Assembly: GCF_004328625.1 (NCBI RefSeq)
Contig: NZ_CP032229.1
Span: 1,116,001-1,180,000, forward strand
Direction of reading: 5' to 3'
DNA: 64,000 bases
Origin: Streptomyces seoulensis
Lineage (GTDB): Bacteria; Actinomycetota; Actinomycetes; Streptomycetales; Streptomycetaceae
Shown here: positions 14,995 through 23,898 of the stretch, in pieces
Numbering within the stretch: the first letter of the stretch is position 1
How the letters are laid out: every line of letters starts with the position of its first letter
Program-made: the position numbers and the translations under genes
The notes under the pieces: model-generated
Told to the model about the DNA's origin: nothing
The model's input: the letters and a program-made list of their open reading frames with translations, nothing else
Databases searched by the model: none

Positions 14995-16017
14995 ATGAGC
15001 GCCGACCACCCGCCCGGACTCGATCTCGACCGGCTGCGCGCGCTGCTCGACCGTGAGCGGCCCGGCCTGGTGACCGGTCCGCTGACCGGCAGGCTGATCG
15101 AGGGCGGACGGTCGAACCTCACCTACGCCGTCACCGACGGCACCTCCCGCTGGGTCGTCCGGCGCCCCCCGCTCGGCCATGTGCTGGCCACCGCGCACGA
15201 CATGCGCCGCGAGCACCGGGTGATCAGCGCCCTGCACCCCACCCGCGTGCCGGTCCCCCGGCCGGTGCTGCTGTGCGAGGACGACGAGGTGCTGGGCGCC
15301 CCGTTCTACGTGATGGAGTTCGTCGAGGGCACCCCGTACCGCACGGCGGACCAGCTCGCGCCGCTCGGCGCCGAGCGCACCCGGAACGCGGTGCTGTCGC
15401 TGGTGGACACCCTGGTCGAGCTGCACGCGGTGGACCCCGCCGAGGTGGGCCTCGCCGACTTCGGCCGCCCCGAGGGTTTCCTGGACCGCCAGCTCCGCCG
15501 CTGGGGCAAGCAGCTGGACGCCTCCCGCAACCGCGAACTGGCGGGCGTGGACGAGCTGCACGCGGCCCTCGGCCGCTCGCTGCCCACCTCGCAGGCGCCG
15601 GCCGTGGTGCACGGCGACTACCGCCTGGACAACGTGCTGATCGGCGAGGGCGACCGGATCGAGGCCATCCTCGACTGGGAGATGTCGACCCTGGGCGACC
15701 CGCTCACCGACCTCGGCCTGCTGGCGATGTACAGCCAACCGCTCGGGATGACCCACTCCCCCGTCTCCACCACCGCCGAGGCCCCCGGCCACCCGACGCC
15801 CGCCGAACTGATCGAGCGGTACGCCGAGCGCTCCGGGCGCGATGTCTCGGACGTCAACTGGTACACCGCGTTCGCCTGGTTCAAGCTCGCCGTGATCCTG
15901 GAGGGCATCCACTACCGGTACACCCTCGGCCAGACGGTGGGCGGCGGCTTCGACCGCATCGGGGATCTCGTGCCCGTCTTCATCGACCACGGACTGACGA
16001 CCCTTCAGGAAGGCTGA
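14995..16017 (+). CDS. Phosphotransferase family protein (APH fold; ACAD10/11 kinase-domain/LvaA-like)
   Basis: A 340-residue aminoglycoside-phosphotransferase-fold kinase. Key motifs are the nucleotide region GGRSNLTYAVTD, catalytic HGDYRLDNVL, and the metal-binding DWEMSTLGDPLTDLG. It resembles the N-terminal kinase domain of ACAD10/ACAD11 and LvaA of the Pseudomonas putida levulinate pathway, which phosphorylate 4-hydroxyacyl-CoA. AGGAG precedes the ATG. It ends five bases before an acyl-CoA dehydrogenase, mirroring the domain order of ACAD11, so antibiotic resistance is unlikely. Confidence 0.88.
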   Translation: MSADHPPGLDLDRLRALLDRERPGLVTGPLTGRLIEGGRSNLTYAVTDGTSRWVVRRPPLGHVLATAHDMRREHRVISALHPTRVPVPRPVLLCEDDEVLGAPFYVMEFVEGTPYRTADQLAPLGAERTRNAVLSLVDTLVELHAVDPAEVGLADFGRPEGFLDRQLRRWGKQLDASRNRELAGVDELHAALGRSLPTSQAPAVVHGDYRLDNVLIGEGDRIEAILDWEMSTLGDPLTDLGLLAMYSQPLGMTHSPVSTTAEAPGHPTPAELIERYAERSGRDVSDVNWYTAFAWFKLAVILEGIHYRYTLGQTVGGGFDRIGDLVPVFIDHGLTTLQEG

Positions 16018-16022
16018 AGCAG

Positions 16023-17237
16023 ATGGACTTCGCGTTCGACGCGCGCACCGAGGAACTCCGCACCCGTCTCCTCGCCTTCATGGACGAGTACGTGTACCCG
16101 GCGGAGAGGACCGCCGAGGAGCAGCGGGCGCTGCTGGACTCCCCCTGGGACACCCCGGCGGTGGTGGACGAGCTGAAGGCCGAGGCCCGCCGGCAGGGCC
16201 TGTGGAACCTCTTCCTGCCCGACGCCGAGTACGGTGCCGGGCTGACCAACCTCCAGTACGCCCCGCTGGCCGAGATCACCGGCCGCTCCCCGCAGCTGGC
16301 GCCGACCGCGCTGAACTGCGCGGCGCCGGACACCGGGAACATGGAGGTGCTGGCGCAGTTCGGCACCGACGAGCAGAAGAAGCAGTGGCTGGAGCCGCTG
16401 CTGGCCGGGGAGATCCGGTCGGCGTTCGCGATGACCGAGCCGGAGGTGGCCTCCTCGGACGCCACCAACATCACCACGCTCATCGAGCGGGACGGTGACG
16501 AATACGTCATCACGGGCCGCAAGTGGTACATCTCCGGGGCGATGAACCCGGACTGCAAGATCTTCATCGTGATGGGCAAGACCGACCCGGACGGCGCGGA
16601 CATCCGCCGTCAGCAGTCGATGGTGCTGGTCCCCCGGGACACTCCCGGTGTGACCGTGAAGCGGGCCATGCAGGTCTTCGGGTACGAGGACCACTCGCAC
16701 GGCGGGCACGCGGAGGTCGTCTTCGACCACGCGCGCGTGCCGGTGGCCAACCTGGTGGGCGAGGAGGGCGGCGGCTTCGCCATCGCGCAGGCCAGGCTCG
16801 GTCCGGGGCGCATCCACCACTGCATGCGGCTGATCGGCATGGCCGAGCGGGCCATCGAGCTGATGTGCCGCCGGGCGGTGTCCCGTACCGCGTTCGGCAA
16901 ACCGCTGGCGCAGCAGGGCGTGGTGCAGAACTGGATCGCGGACGCGCGGGTGACGGTGGAGCAGCTCCGGCTGCTGGTGCTGAAGACCGCCTGGCTGATG
17001 GACACCGTCGGCAACCGGGGCGCGCACACCGAGATCCAGGCCATCAAGATCGCCACTCCGCGCGCGGTGGTGGAGATCCTGGACCGGGCGATCCAGCTGC
17101 ACGGCGCGGGCGGGGTGAGCCAGGACTTCCCGCTGGCCGACCTGTACGCGGGCGCCCGCACGCTGATGCTGGCGGACGGTCCGGACGAGGTGCACCAGCG
17201 CTCGCTGGCCCGGCGCGAGCTGAGGAAGTACCTGTAG
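16023..17237 (+). CDS. Acyl-CoA dehydrogenase, ACAD10/11-like (LvaC-like)
   Basis: A 404-residue flavoenzyme with the three ACAD domains: N-terminal helices (MDFAFDARTEELRTRLLAF), the middle beta domain with FAMTEPEVASSDATN and GRKWYISGAMNPDCK, and the C-terminal helical domain with the LGPGRIHHCMRLIG and AIQLHGAGGVSQDFPLAD stretches. The segment GPGRIHHCMR is typical of the ACAD10/11 branch, which removes phosphate from 4-phosphoacyl-CoA to make an enoyl-CoA. It directly follows the matching kinase gene and ends at a strong bidirectional terminator. Confidence 0.9.
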   Translation: MDFAFDARTEELRTRLLAFMDEYVYPAERTAEEQRALLDSPWDTPAVVDELKAEARRQGLWNLFLPDAEYGAGLTNLQYAPLAEITGRSPQLAPTALNCAAPDTGNMEVLAQFGTDEQKKQWLEPLLAGEIRSAFAMTEPEVASSDATNITTLIERDGDEYVITGRKWYISGAMNPDCKIFIVMGKTDPDGADIRRQQSMVLVPRDTPGVTVKRAMQVFGYEDHSHGGHAEVVFDHARVPVANLVGEEGGGFAIAQARLGPGRIHHCMRLIGMAERAIELMCRRAVSRTAFGKPLAQQGVVQNWIADARVTVEQLRLLVLKTAWLMDTVGNRGAHTEIQAIKIATPRAVVEILDRAIQLHGAGGVSQDFPLADLYAGARTLMLADGPDEVHQRSLARRELRKYL

Positions 17238-17250
17238 ACACAGACCTGTT

Positions 17251-17284
17251 GTAAGGGGCGCCTGCCATTGCGGGCGCCCCTTAC
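17251..17284. terminator. Bidirectional terminator
   Basis: A perfect 12-bp stem, GTAAGGGGCGCC (17251-17262) with its complement at 17273-17284, and a 10-nt loop. It lies between the convergent acyl-CoA dehydrogenase and TetR genes. Confidence 0.85.
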
Positions 17285-17293
17285 GCGTGTGCT

Positions 17294-17896
17294 TCAGGGG
17301 CGCAGGGCGCGCAGCAGGAGGTCGGCGAGGTGGTCGGCGACCTGCTGCGGGGTGAGCGGGCCCTTGGGGCGGTACCAGGTGGAGAGGTGGTGGACCGACC
17401 CGAAGTGGTAGTCCACGACGAGGTCGGCGGGGGTGGCGGTGGAGAACACGCCCTCGCGCTGGCCCTCCTCGATGAGCGCGCGGAACCGTTCGTGATAGCG
17501 GCGGCGCTCGGCGCGGACCTGCTTGTTCTTCTCCGGGCTGAGGTGGTGCATCGACCGGAAGAAGATCATCGCGTCGTCGAGGTTGTCGATGGTGGTGACG
17601 ACGACGTCGGCGGCCGCGTCCCGTACCCGCTTCTCCACCGGCTCGTCGGCGTCCGCGAAGGCGTCCAGGCGCTCCTGCTGGAGGCGGAGCACGCGCGCGT
17701 AGACCTCGTGCAGGAGGTCGTCCTTGGAGCCGAAGTAGTGGTAGAGCGCGCCCTTGGTGACTCCGGCGGCCTCGACGATCTCCTGCACCGAGGTGCGGTC
17801 GTAGCCCTGGTCGGCGAAGAGGCGGGTCGCGGCGTCCAGCAGCCGCCGCGGGACGGGCGTGGCGTCTCCGTCCGTGGTTCTGGGCACTGCCGCCAC
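17294..17896 (-). CDS. TetR/AcrR family regulator
   Basis: A 200-residue repressor with an N-terminal HTH (VQEIVEAAGVTKGALYHYF, ~38-56) and an all-alpha ligand domain of the type seen in acyl-CoA-responsive TetRs. It is flanked by acyl-CoA dehydrogenase/phosphotransferase genes and an SDR, and ACCGACCGGT-type palindromes precede the phosphotransferase, so it is a likely regulator of this module. Start GTG at 17896; a second GTG nine bases downstream is equally possible. Confidence 0.85.
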   Translation of the reverse strand: MAAVPRTTDGDATPVPRRLLDAATRLFADQGYDRTSVQEIVEAAGVTKGALYHYFGSKDDLLHEVYARVLRLQQERLDAFADADEPVEKRVRDAAADVVVTTIDNLDDAMIFFRSMHHLSPEKNKQVRAERRRYHERFRALIEEGQREGVFSTATPADLVVDYHFGSVHHLSTWYRPKGPLTPQQVADHLADLLLRALRP

Positions 17897-17985
17897 CTGC
17901 CTTTCCGTCGGGTCCGCCGACTGTCGTCACTGGCGCGGGAACGGTCTCCCGCCGGAGGATCTTCCCATCCCGGCGCGCGGCCGGT

Positions 17986-18756
17986 TCAGCGGGAGTCCTC
18001 CCAGGCGCGCTGGAGCCGGTTCATACCGCCCAGCCACTTGTCCGGGTGGGCCGCGCGGGCCTGGTAGTACTCGGCCACCTCGGGGTGCGGCAGGATCAGG
18101 AAACGGTCCTCGGCCATCCCCGCGAACAGGGCGTCGGCGACCGCGTCCGGCTCGATGGCGGTCGGCTGGAGCACCAGGTCTCCGGCGCTGCCGGTGGCGG
18201 CCAGCATGTCGGTGCGCACGCCCTGCGGGCAGATGGCGTGCACCTTGACGCCCCGGTGGCGGTAGGTGAGGGACAGCCACTCGGCGAAGGCCAGCGCGCC
18301 GTGCTTGGTGACGCTGTAGGAGGGAGCGCCGATCATGGTGAGCAGTCCGGCGGCGGAGACGGTGGAGACGAACCGTCCGCCGCCGCGCTGGAGCCAGTCG
18401 GGCAGCAGGTCGTGGGCGGCGCGGACGTGGGCCATCACGTTGACGTCCCAGGACACCGCCCAGGAGCGCTCGTCCAGCGGATCGCCGGGGGTGCCGTCCT
18501 CGAAGGCGACGCCCGCGTTGGCGCAGTACACGTCGATGGCGCCGCCGAGGGCCGCGCGGGCCTCGGCGACGATGCCGGAGGCGTCGCCGGGTACGGCGGT
18601 GGCGCCGATCTCCTCGGCCACCGCCTTGGCCTTGTCGGCGTCGAGGTCGTTGACGACGACCCGGGCGCCCTCGGCGGCGAACCGGCGGGCGAGCGCGGCC
18701 CCGATCCCCCCGCCCGCCCCGGTGACGACGACTCCGGCGTCCTGCACGGCTTCCAC
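17986..18756 (-). CDS. SDR family oxidoreductase
   Basis: A 256-residue short-chain dehydrogenase with cofactor motif TGAGGGIG, DLD after beta-2 (suggesting NAD), CANAG, the catalytic Ser in VSTVSAAG and YSVTK. AAGGAGG lies six bases before the GTG start. It is 89 bp upstream of the TetR gene on the same strand and may be part of the same regulon; LvaD of the levulinate operon is also an SDR, so a role on a hydroxyacyl or keto intermediate is plausible. Confidence 0.87.
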   Translation of the reverse strand: MEAVQDAGVVVTGAGGGIGAALARRFAAEGARVVVNDLDADKAKAVAEEIGATAVPGDASGIVAEARAALGGAIDVYCANAGVAFEDGTPGDPLDERSWAVSWDVNVMAHVRAAHDLLPDWLQRGGGRFVSTVSAAGLLTMIGAPSYSVTKHGALAFAEWLSLTYRHRGVKVHAICPQGVRTDMLAATGSAGDLVLQPTAIEPDAVADALFAGMAEDRFLILPHPEVAEYYQARAAHPDKWLGGMNRLQRAWEDSR

Positions 18757-18812
18757 CAGCGGCCTCCTTCGAGCTGTGGCTGTGCGCGGCGATCCCGCCT
18801 CCGCCGCGCCAG

Positions 18813-18828
18813 ACTAACCAGTCGGTAT
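18813..18828. promoter_or_regulatory. Weak TetR-type half-palindrome upstream of the SDR
   Basis: ACTAACCAGTCGGTAT has one intact half-site (GTCGGTAT) matching the 14936 operator and a degenerate left half. It lies about 57 bases upstream of the SDR start. Confidence 0.4.
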
Positions 18829-18943
18829 GCCGGAGGGAAGGGGGATCCCCCTGCGGCCCCCGGTCCGGCGCGTTCCCTGGCGGGCCGCCAGCCGCTAGCG
18901 TCCCCGTGGTCATGACACCCGCCGCGCTCACGGAGGTCCCCGT

Positions 18944-20185
18944 ATGACGCTGTCCAGACGGAGCATGCTCGCCACCACCGCCACGGCCGCCGTCGGGGCC
19001 GGGGTCCCCGCCCCGGCCTCGGACGCCGGAGCGGGGCACCGGGTGCGCACCGGGTTCGAGCGGCTGGCCGCCGACGGGTACGCGTCCCTGGCCGGCCGGC
19101 AGGTCGGCATCGTCACCAACCCGACCGGGATCACCCGCGACGTCCGGCACATCGTGGACGTGATGCACGCCGACCCCCGGGTGAGGCTGACCGCCGTCTT
19201 CGGCCCCGAGCACGGCTTCCGGGGCACCGCCCAGGCGGGCGGCTCGGAGGGGCGCTACGACGACCCGGCGACCGGGCTGCCGGTGTACGACACGTATCTC
19301 AAGAGCGGCCAGGCGCTCGCCGACGTCTTCACCGCCTCCGGCGTGGACACGGTCGTCTTCGACATCCAGGACGCGGGCGCCCGCTTCTACACGTACATCT
19401 GGACGCTGTACGACTGCATGGAGGCGGCGGCGCTCGCGGGGAAGCGGTTCGTGGTGCTGGACCGGCCGAACCCGGTGACCGGCCGGGCGGCCCTGGGGCC
19501 GGTGCTGCACGAGGAGTTCGCCACGTTCGTCGGCCGGCGGCCGATCGCGCAGGCGCACGGGATGACGGTTGCGGAGCTGGCCCGGCTGTTCAACGGGGAG
19601 TTCCTGGCGAAGCCGGTGCCGCTGGAGACGGTGACCATGACCGGCTGGCGGCGCGGGATGTTCTTCGGCGACTGCGGGCTGCCCTGGGTGCCGCCGAGCC
19701 CGAACATGCCGACCCCGGACACCGCCCTGGTGTACTCCGGGACGGGGCTGTTCGAGGGCACCAACCTCTCCGAGGGCCGGGGTACCACCCGCCCCTTCGA
19801 ACTCCTCGGCGCGGAGGGCGTCGACGGCCGCTGGGCGGCGGAGGCGAACAGGGCGGGGCTGCCGGGGGTGCGGTTCCGGGAGGCGTACTTCGCGCCGACG
19901 TTCTCCAAGTTCCAGGGGAAGACGGTCGGCGGGGTGCAGCTCCATGTGCACGATCCGGCGGCCTTCGACCCGGTGCTGACCGGCGTGACGCTGCTGGTGA
20001 CGGCGCGGCGGGTGTGGGACGGGTTCGCCTGGCGGCCGGACAACTGGATCGACAAGCTCACCGGTTCCGAGCAGGTGCGCACGATGATCGACGCCGGGGC
20101 CGGGGCGGACGAGGTGGCCGCCGCCTGGCACGGCGAGCTGGCCGCGTTCCGCCGGACGCGGGCGACGTACCTGATGTACCGCTGA
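18944..20185 (+). CDS. DUF1343 exo-beta-N-acetylmuramidase (NamZ family), probably Tat-exported
   Basis: A 413-residue protein of the DUF1343/NamZ family (glycoside hydrolase family 171), which removes MurNAc from the non-reducing end of peptidoglycan fragments. A twin-arginine signal (LSRRSMLATTATAAVGAG) starts it. Family blocks are IVTNPTGITRD, FGPEHGFRGTAQAG, VFDIQDAGARFYTYIWTL, VLDRPNPVTG and SGTGLFEGTNLSEGRGT; Glu in GPEHG is the usual catalytic candidate. GGAGG lies seven bases before the ATG. It suggests peptidoglycan recycling or turnover outside the cell. Confidence 0.88.
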   Translation: MTLSRRSMLATTATAAVGAGVPAPASDAGAGHRVRTGFERLAADGYASLAGRQVGIVTNPTGITRDVRHIVDVMHADPRVRLTAVFGPEHGFRGTAQAGGSEGRYDDPATGLPVYDTYLKSGQALADVFTASGVDTVVFDIQDAGARFYTYIWTLYDCMEAAALAGKRFVVLDRPNPVTGRAALGPVLHEEFATFVGRRPIAQAHGMTVAELARLFNGEFLAKPVPLETVTMTGWRRGMFFGDCGLPWVPPSPNMPTPDTALVYSGTGLFEGTNLSEGRGTTRPFELLGAEGVDGRWAAEANRAGLPGVRFREAYFAPTFSKFQGKTVGGVQLHVHDPAAFDPVLTGVTLLVTARRVWDGFAWRPDNWIDKLTGSEQVRTMIDAGAGADEVAAAWHGELAAFRRTRATYLMYR

Positions 20186-20187
20186 GC

Positions 20188-20216
20188 GCGGCGGCCCCCG
20201 TACCGGGAGCCGCCGC
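20188..20216. terminator. Terminator hairpin
   Basis: Stem GCGGCGGC/GCCGCCGC with an inner CCCG/CGGG stem, between the convergent NamZ-like and penicillin-acylase genes. Confidence 0.65.
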
Positions 20217-20224
20217 ACCGGCCG

Positions 20225-23017
20225 TCAGCGGTGCGAGGTGTACTCCACGACCTGCTGGTAGGTCGGCCGGTTCTGCCAGCTGATGTTTCCGTGCTTGATG
20301 CCGCCCAGGGTGCGCTGCTGGATCGAGTCGGCGCACCACTGGTCCCCGGCCGAGCACAGGTCGTCGCCCGGGTAGACCTGGGCGGCGGTGAGCCCGGCGG
20401 CCTGCTTCAGCGTGCCGACCAGGGCGTCCCGGCAGGCGGAGAGGCTGCCGTCGCCGCAGTACTTGCGGGAGAGCGCGCCCTGTACGGGCTCACCGAGCAC
20501 CGCCCGTATGTCCTTGTCGACATAGCTCCACCAGCCGTACTGGAACGAGCTTCCGGCGTGCGAGCCGGTCGGGCCGTGTCCGGCGGAGGGTGCCTCGTCC
20601 ACCGGGAGGTTGGCGGTGAAGGCGCCGTACAGGTCGCTGCCGAGGCCGGGTTCGAACTCGGCCTTCACCAGCAGCGGCCACCAGGCGTCCAGGATGCGGA
20701 TCGCGTCGGCGTCGGCGTACTTCTTCGACCCCGCCGACGTCTCGGTGCGCTTGGCTCCGGCGCTCAGCCACGTCTGGAGCTTGGTCGCGGCCGCCGCTGC
20801 CGTCGGGTCGCTCACCGGCGCGGAGTTGACGACCTTCAGCAGCTTCGGCAGCACGTCCTCGGCGCGCAGGTCGGCCAGGGCCGCGTCCGCCATGGCCTGG
20901 ACCAGCTTGGTCCGGGTGACCCCGCCCTGCGCGACCAGCTTGCTCACCCGGTCGTCGAGGAGGTCGCCCCGGTGCACCGAGCCCTCGCCCCAGGGCGCCG
21001 CGGTGTACGCCTCGGCCTGCTTGTTGTTCCAGGAGATGTAGTAGTCCTGGTCGATGGAGTTGGGGTGCGCGCTCGCCGGGGTGTAGTCGGCGATGTTGGC
21101 CGCCGGGTCCCAGTTGCGCCACTCGTAGGCCGGCTGGGCCCACACCGGGAACTCGGCGTCGACACCGGCCGCGCGGACCGGGTTGTCGCCGCTGTTGTAG
21201 TACGCGGTGTGCGCGGAGTCGGCGTAGAACCAGTTGAAGGTGAAGTTGATGTGCTGGGCGGCCTTCTGGAAGTCCTCGGGGCCCTTCACATAGCCGGGGT
21301 CGTTGAGCATCTGGAAGCCGATGATGGAGTCGGCCTCGTGCAGGTAGGAGGAGCGCAGGGTGGTGTAGGCGACCTTCTTCCCGCCGACGGTCGCCCGGTA
21401 CTGCACGGGTCCGTACTTGGTCCGCCACACGCGCATGGCGTACGAACCGGCGGCGGTGCCGTCGGCCACGGTGGGCTTCCAGGCGTTCTTCCGCTCGACC
21501 TGCTCCATCGCGGTGCAGGTGCCCCGGTAGAGGTAGTGGTGGTCGTCCTGGCACAGCTCGACGGCGTAGGTGTCGATGATGTCCTGGCCGGAGGTGGTGG
21601 CGCTCCAGGAGTAGTCCTGGCCCCGGCCGAGTTCGACGTACATGCTCAGGCCGGCGAAGGAGGCGCCCCGGGCGCTGATGCCGGGGCCCTGGATCTCCTG
21701 GAGCATCAGGAGCTGCGGGGCGAAGTAGCCGGTCTGCGGGCCGAAGACGGCGACCGGGTGGCCGCTCGCGGTGTGCTTGCCGCTGACCACCAGGGCGTTG
21801 GACATGCCGCGCCGGGCGGAGCTGAGCGTGTCCTTGGCGACGGCGGTGGAGGAGTTCTTGGCGCTCGCGGTGCCTGCGCTGCCGGTGCGGTCGTAGACCA
21901 GTGGCTCCTGGGTGACCGAGCCCGCGTCGGGCAGGGCCCGGCCCTGGGGGCTGTCGGGTCGGGTGGCGTAGGGGAAGCGCTGTCCGTCGTGGAGGGTGAG
22001 GGCGGCCTCGGGGTCGTTGCGCTCACGGAAGGACTCCCAGACGCGGGTGCCCTCCTCGACGCCGTACTTGGACTGGGCGGCGATCAGGGAGAGGGCGTTG
22101 TTGACCTCGCCGCCCCCGCCGGAGCCGAACAGGGTGCCGACGACCGAGGCGAGCGCCACGAGGTCGGTGACCTTGAAGTGGTCGATGGTGCCGGCGTTGG
22201 TGATGGAGTCCTTGTGGCCGGTGAGGACGTACTCGCCGGGGAAGTAACGGCCGCTGTCGGAGGCGTCGATGTAGGCGTTGATGCCGTCCAGGTAGGCGGT
22301 GACGTCGGCGAGGGCCTGCTGTCCGCGCTCGCCGTTCCGGGCCACGGCGCCGTCGATCTGCGCCTGGAGGTCGGCCTCGGTGTAGGGCGCCTGGCGGTAG
22401 AACTCCTGCTCCAGACCCTGGTTGGCGGGGGCGCCGCCGGCGAAGCCGGTCAACTGGCCCCGGCCGACGTGCCGGAACACGTCCATCAGCCAGAGCCGGT
22501 CCTGCCCGGCCGCGTATCCGGCGCCGAACTCGGTGCCGTAGCGGGTGGTGCCGGTGATGTGGGGCACCCCGGTCTTCTTGTCCCGGACGATCGTGACGTC
22601 GGTGCGCCCGGCGGGCTTCTCGGTGGAGGCGACCTGGCCGGCGGGGACGCCGAAGGAGGCGTCGTTGAAGAAGTTGTTGATCTTCGCGTCGGTCAGGCCG
22701 GGGTGGCCGGTGGCGAGATTCGCATAGGGGCCGAGCTGGTCCTCGGCGTGCGCCGGCTGGGTGCCGAAAGCCTGGTTGAGCAGGATCTGCGCCAGGGTGG
22801 CATTGCCGTTCTCACCCGGCGGAAGGATGTCCGAACACTGGCCGGAACAGTAGTCGTTTGCGGCGGTGGGGGCGCTGGTGGCGGCCGCCGCCTGACCGAG
22901 CGGTGAAAGACAACCCGCGATCAGGACGCATATCGAGGCCGTCTTCAGGAACCCGGAGAGTGTGCGAGGAGTTCTGAGTCTGTCGGACAACACGTTACGT
23001 GGGGTGCGCCGTGGCAT
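20225..23017 (-). CDS. Secreted penicillin acylase family (S45) Ntn-hydrolase
   Basis: A 930-residue secreted amidase precursor. A long signal peptide covers ~1-46 (hydrophobic core SICVLIAGCLSPLG), followed by the alpha chain, then the beta chain opened by an autocatalytic Ser at ~406 in ARRG-M-SNALVVSGKHTASG. Ntn-hydrolases of this family cleave amides such as penicillins, acyl-homoserine lactones or lipopeptide acyl chains. Paired Cys near the mature N-terminus (DYCSGQCSD) and C-terminus suggest disulfides. GGAGGA lies six bases before the ATG. The exact substrate cannot be read from sequence; degradation of external signals or peptides is inference. Confidence 0.9.
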   Translation of the reverse strand: MPRRTPRNVLSDRLRTPRTLSGFLKTASICVLIAGCLSPLGQAAAATSAPTAANDYCSGQCSDILPPGENGNATLAQILLNQAFGTQPAHAEDQLGPYANLATGHPGLTDAKINNFFNDASFGVPAGQVASTEKPAGRTDVTIVRDKKTGVPHITGTTRYGTEFGAGYAAGQDRLWLMDVFRHVGRGQLTGFAGGAPANQGLEQEFYRQAPYTEADLQAQIDGAVARNGERGQQALADVTAYLDGINAYIDASDSGRYFPGEYVLTGHKDSITNAGTIDHFKVTDLVALASVVGTLFGSGGGGEVNNALSLIAAQSKYGVEEGTRVWESFRERNDPEAALTLHDGQRFPYATRPDSPQGRALPDAGSVTQEPLVYDRTGSAGTASAKNSSTAVAKDTLSSARRGMSNALVVSGKHTASGHPVAVFGPQTGYFAPQLLMLQEIQGPGISARGASFAGLSMYVELGRGQDYSWSATTSGQDIIDTYAVELCQDDHHYLYRGTCTAMEQVERKNAWKPTVADGTAAGSYAMRVWRTKYGPVQYRATVGGKKVAYTTLRSSYLHEADSIIGFQMLNDPGYVKGPEDFQKAAQHINFTFNWFYADSAHTAYYNSGDNPVRAAGVDAEFPVWAQPAYEWRNWDPAANIADYTPASAHPNSIDQDYYISWNNKQAEAYTAAPWGEGSVHRGDLLDDRVSKLVAQGGVTRTKLVQAMADAALADLRAEDVLPKLLKVVNSAPVSDPTAAAAATKLQTWLSAGAKRTETSAGSKKYADADAIRILDAWWPLLVKAEFEPGLGSDLYGAFTANLPVDEAPSAGHGPTGSHAGSSFQYGWWSYVDKDIRAVLGEPVQGALSRKYCGDGSLSACRDALVGTLKQAAGLTAAQVYPGDDLCSAGDQWCADSIQQRTLGGIKHGNISWQNRPTYQQVVEYTSHR

Positions 23018-23273
23018 GGCAGCTCCTCCCGACGGGGGTGGGCCGGACGTTACCGCCGGTATCCCCGCGAACGAAGGTGAACATGCGTCAAGTTCCGCGG
23101 CTACTCAGGCCGGTGCCCGGCGGTCAACACGGAACGCGTTATGGGAGGGCATCGGAAATCGGATGGAGCCGGATCGGCCCGCGACACGTCTATCCGGCGA
23201 CGTCGCGCGACAGCCGTACGGCGACGCCGAGGTGAGCGAAGAGCGGACACAGGTGTGACGGAGGTGCAGGGCG

Positions 23274-23876
23274 ATGGCCGGATTCCGAAGTCTGGCGAGA
23301 CAGGTGCGCGATCCGCGATGCGATCTGGCGCTGCGGCGCTACTCACTGCGCAAGTGCCTGGAGCGGTTCGCTCCTTACGGGCACCGGGCGACCTGGGACC
23401 ATCTGTGCGGGCGGGCCGGTTTCGGCCCGGAGGACCGCTCCCCCGACCCGGCGCGGCTCGTGGCCGCACTGGTGGAGCTGGAGCAGGCCCGCGCGGTGTG
23501 GCTGACCTATGAGGCCGATTTCGCGGAGCGCCGGAAGAAGGAGAAGCACGACGGCCTGCGCAGGCCGGGCAGTGTCGACGACTGGCACCGGATGACCTGG
23601 GGCGGCTTCGGTGTCGCCTGGTGCGACGACCCGCGGCTGCACCCCCGTGAGCCGCTGGCCGACGTACTGCACCGGCTCATCAGCGCGCTGGAGCGCCGGC
23701 CGGGCTCGGTGTGCCCGGTGTGCGACGGCGAGCGGCTGGTGTGGCGGTACGGCCTCGATCACGAGCCGTCGGCCGGGCCGGTGTGCGCCGACTGCGGCAT
23801 TTTGGTGCCGCGACCGGTGCTCACCGACGACGCGCTGGCCTCGGCCCGGCGGGAGCGGCTGCTGATGTCGGCCTGA
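23274..23876 (+). CDS. Hypothetical protein with C-terminal zinc ribbon
   Basis: A 200-residue protein I do not recognise. The N-terminal ~140 residues are helical and rich in Arg and Leu. Near the C-terminus CPVCDGERLVWRYG and VCADCGILVPRP form a four-Cys zinc-ribbon pattern. It has no signal or membrane segment. The ATG has GGAGG nine bases upstream. It ends 22 bp before the BKACE-like gene, so co-transcription is likely. Nucleic-acid or protein binding through the ribbon is possible but unproven. Confidence 0.75.
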   Translation: MAGFRSLARQVRDPRCDLALRRYSLRKCLERFAPYGHRATWDHLCGRAGFGPEDRSPDPARLVAALVELEQARAVWLTYEADFAERRKKEKHDGLRRPGSVDDWHRMTWGGFGVAWCDDPRLHPREPLADVLHRLISALERRPGSVCPVCDGERLVWRYGLDHEPSAGPVCADCGILVPRPVLTDDALASARRERLLMSA

Positions 23877-23898
23877 CCGGGTGCGGCACCATGGTGCC

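Noticed and set aside
14995..16017. Aminoglycoside resistance gene
   Set aside because: APH fold only; the partner ACAD gene and ACAD10/11-like sequence point to acyl-CoA metabolism.
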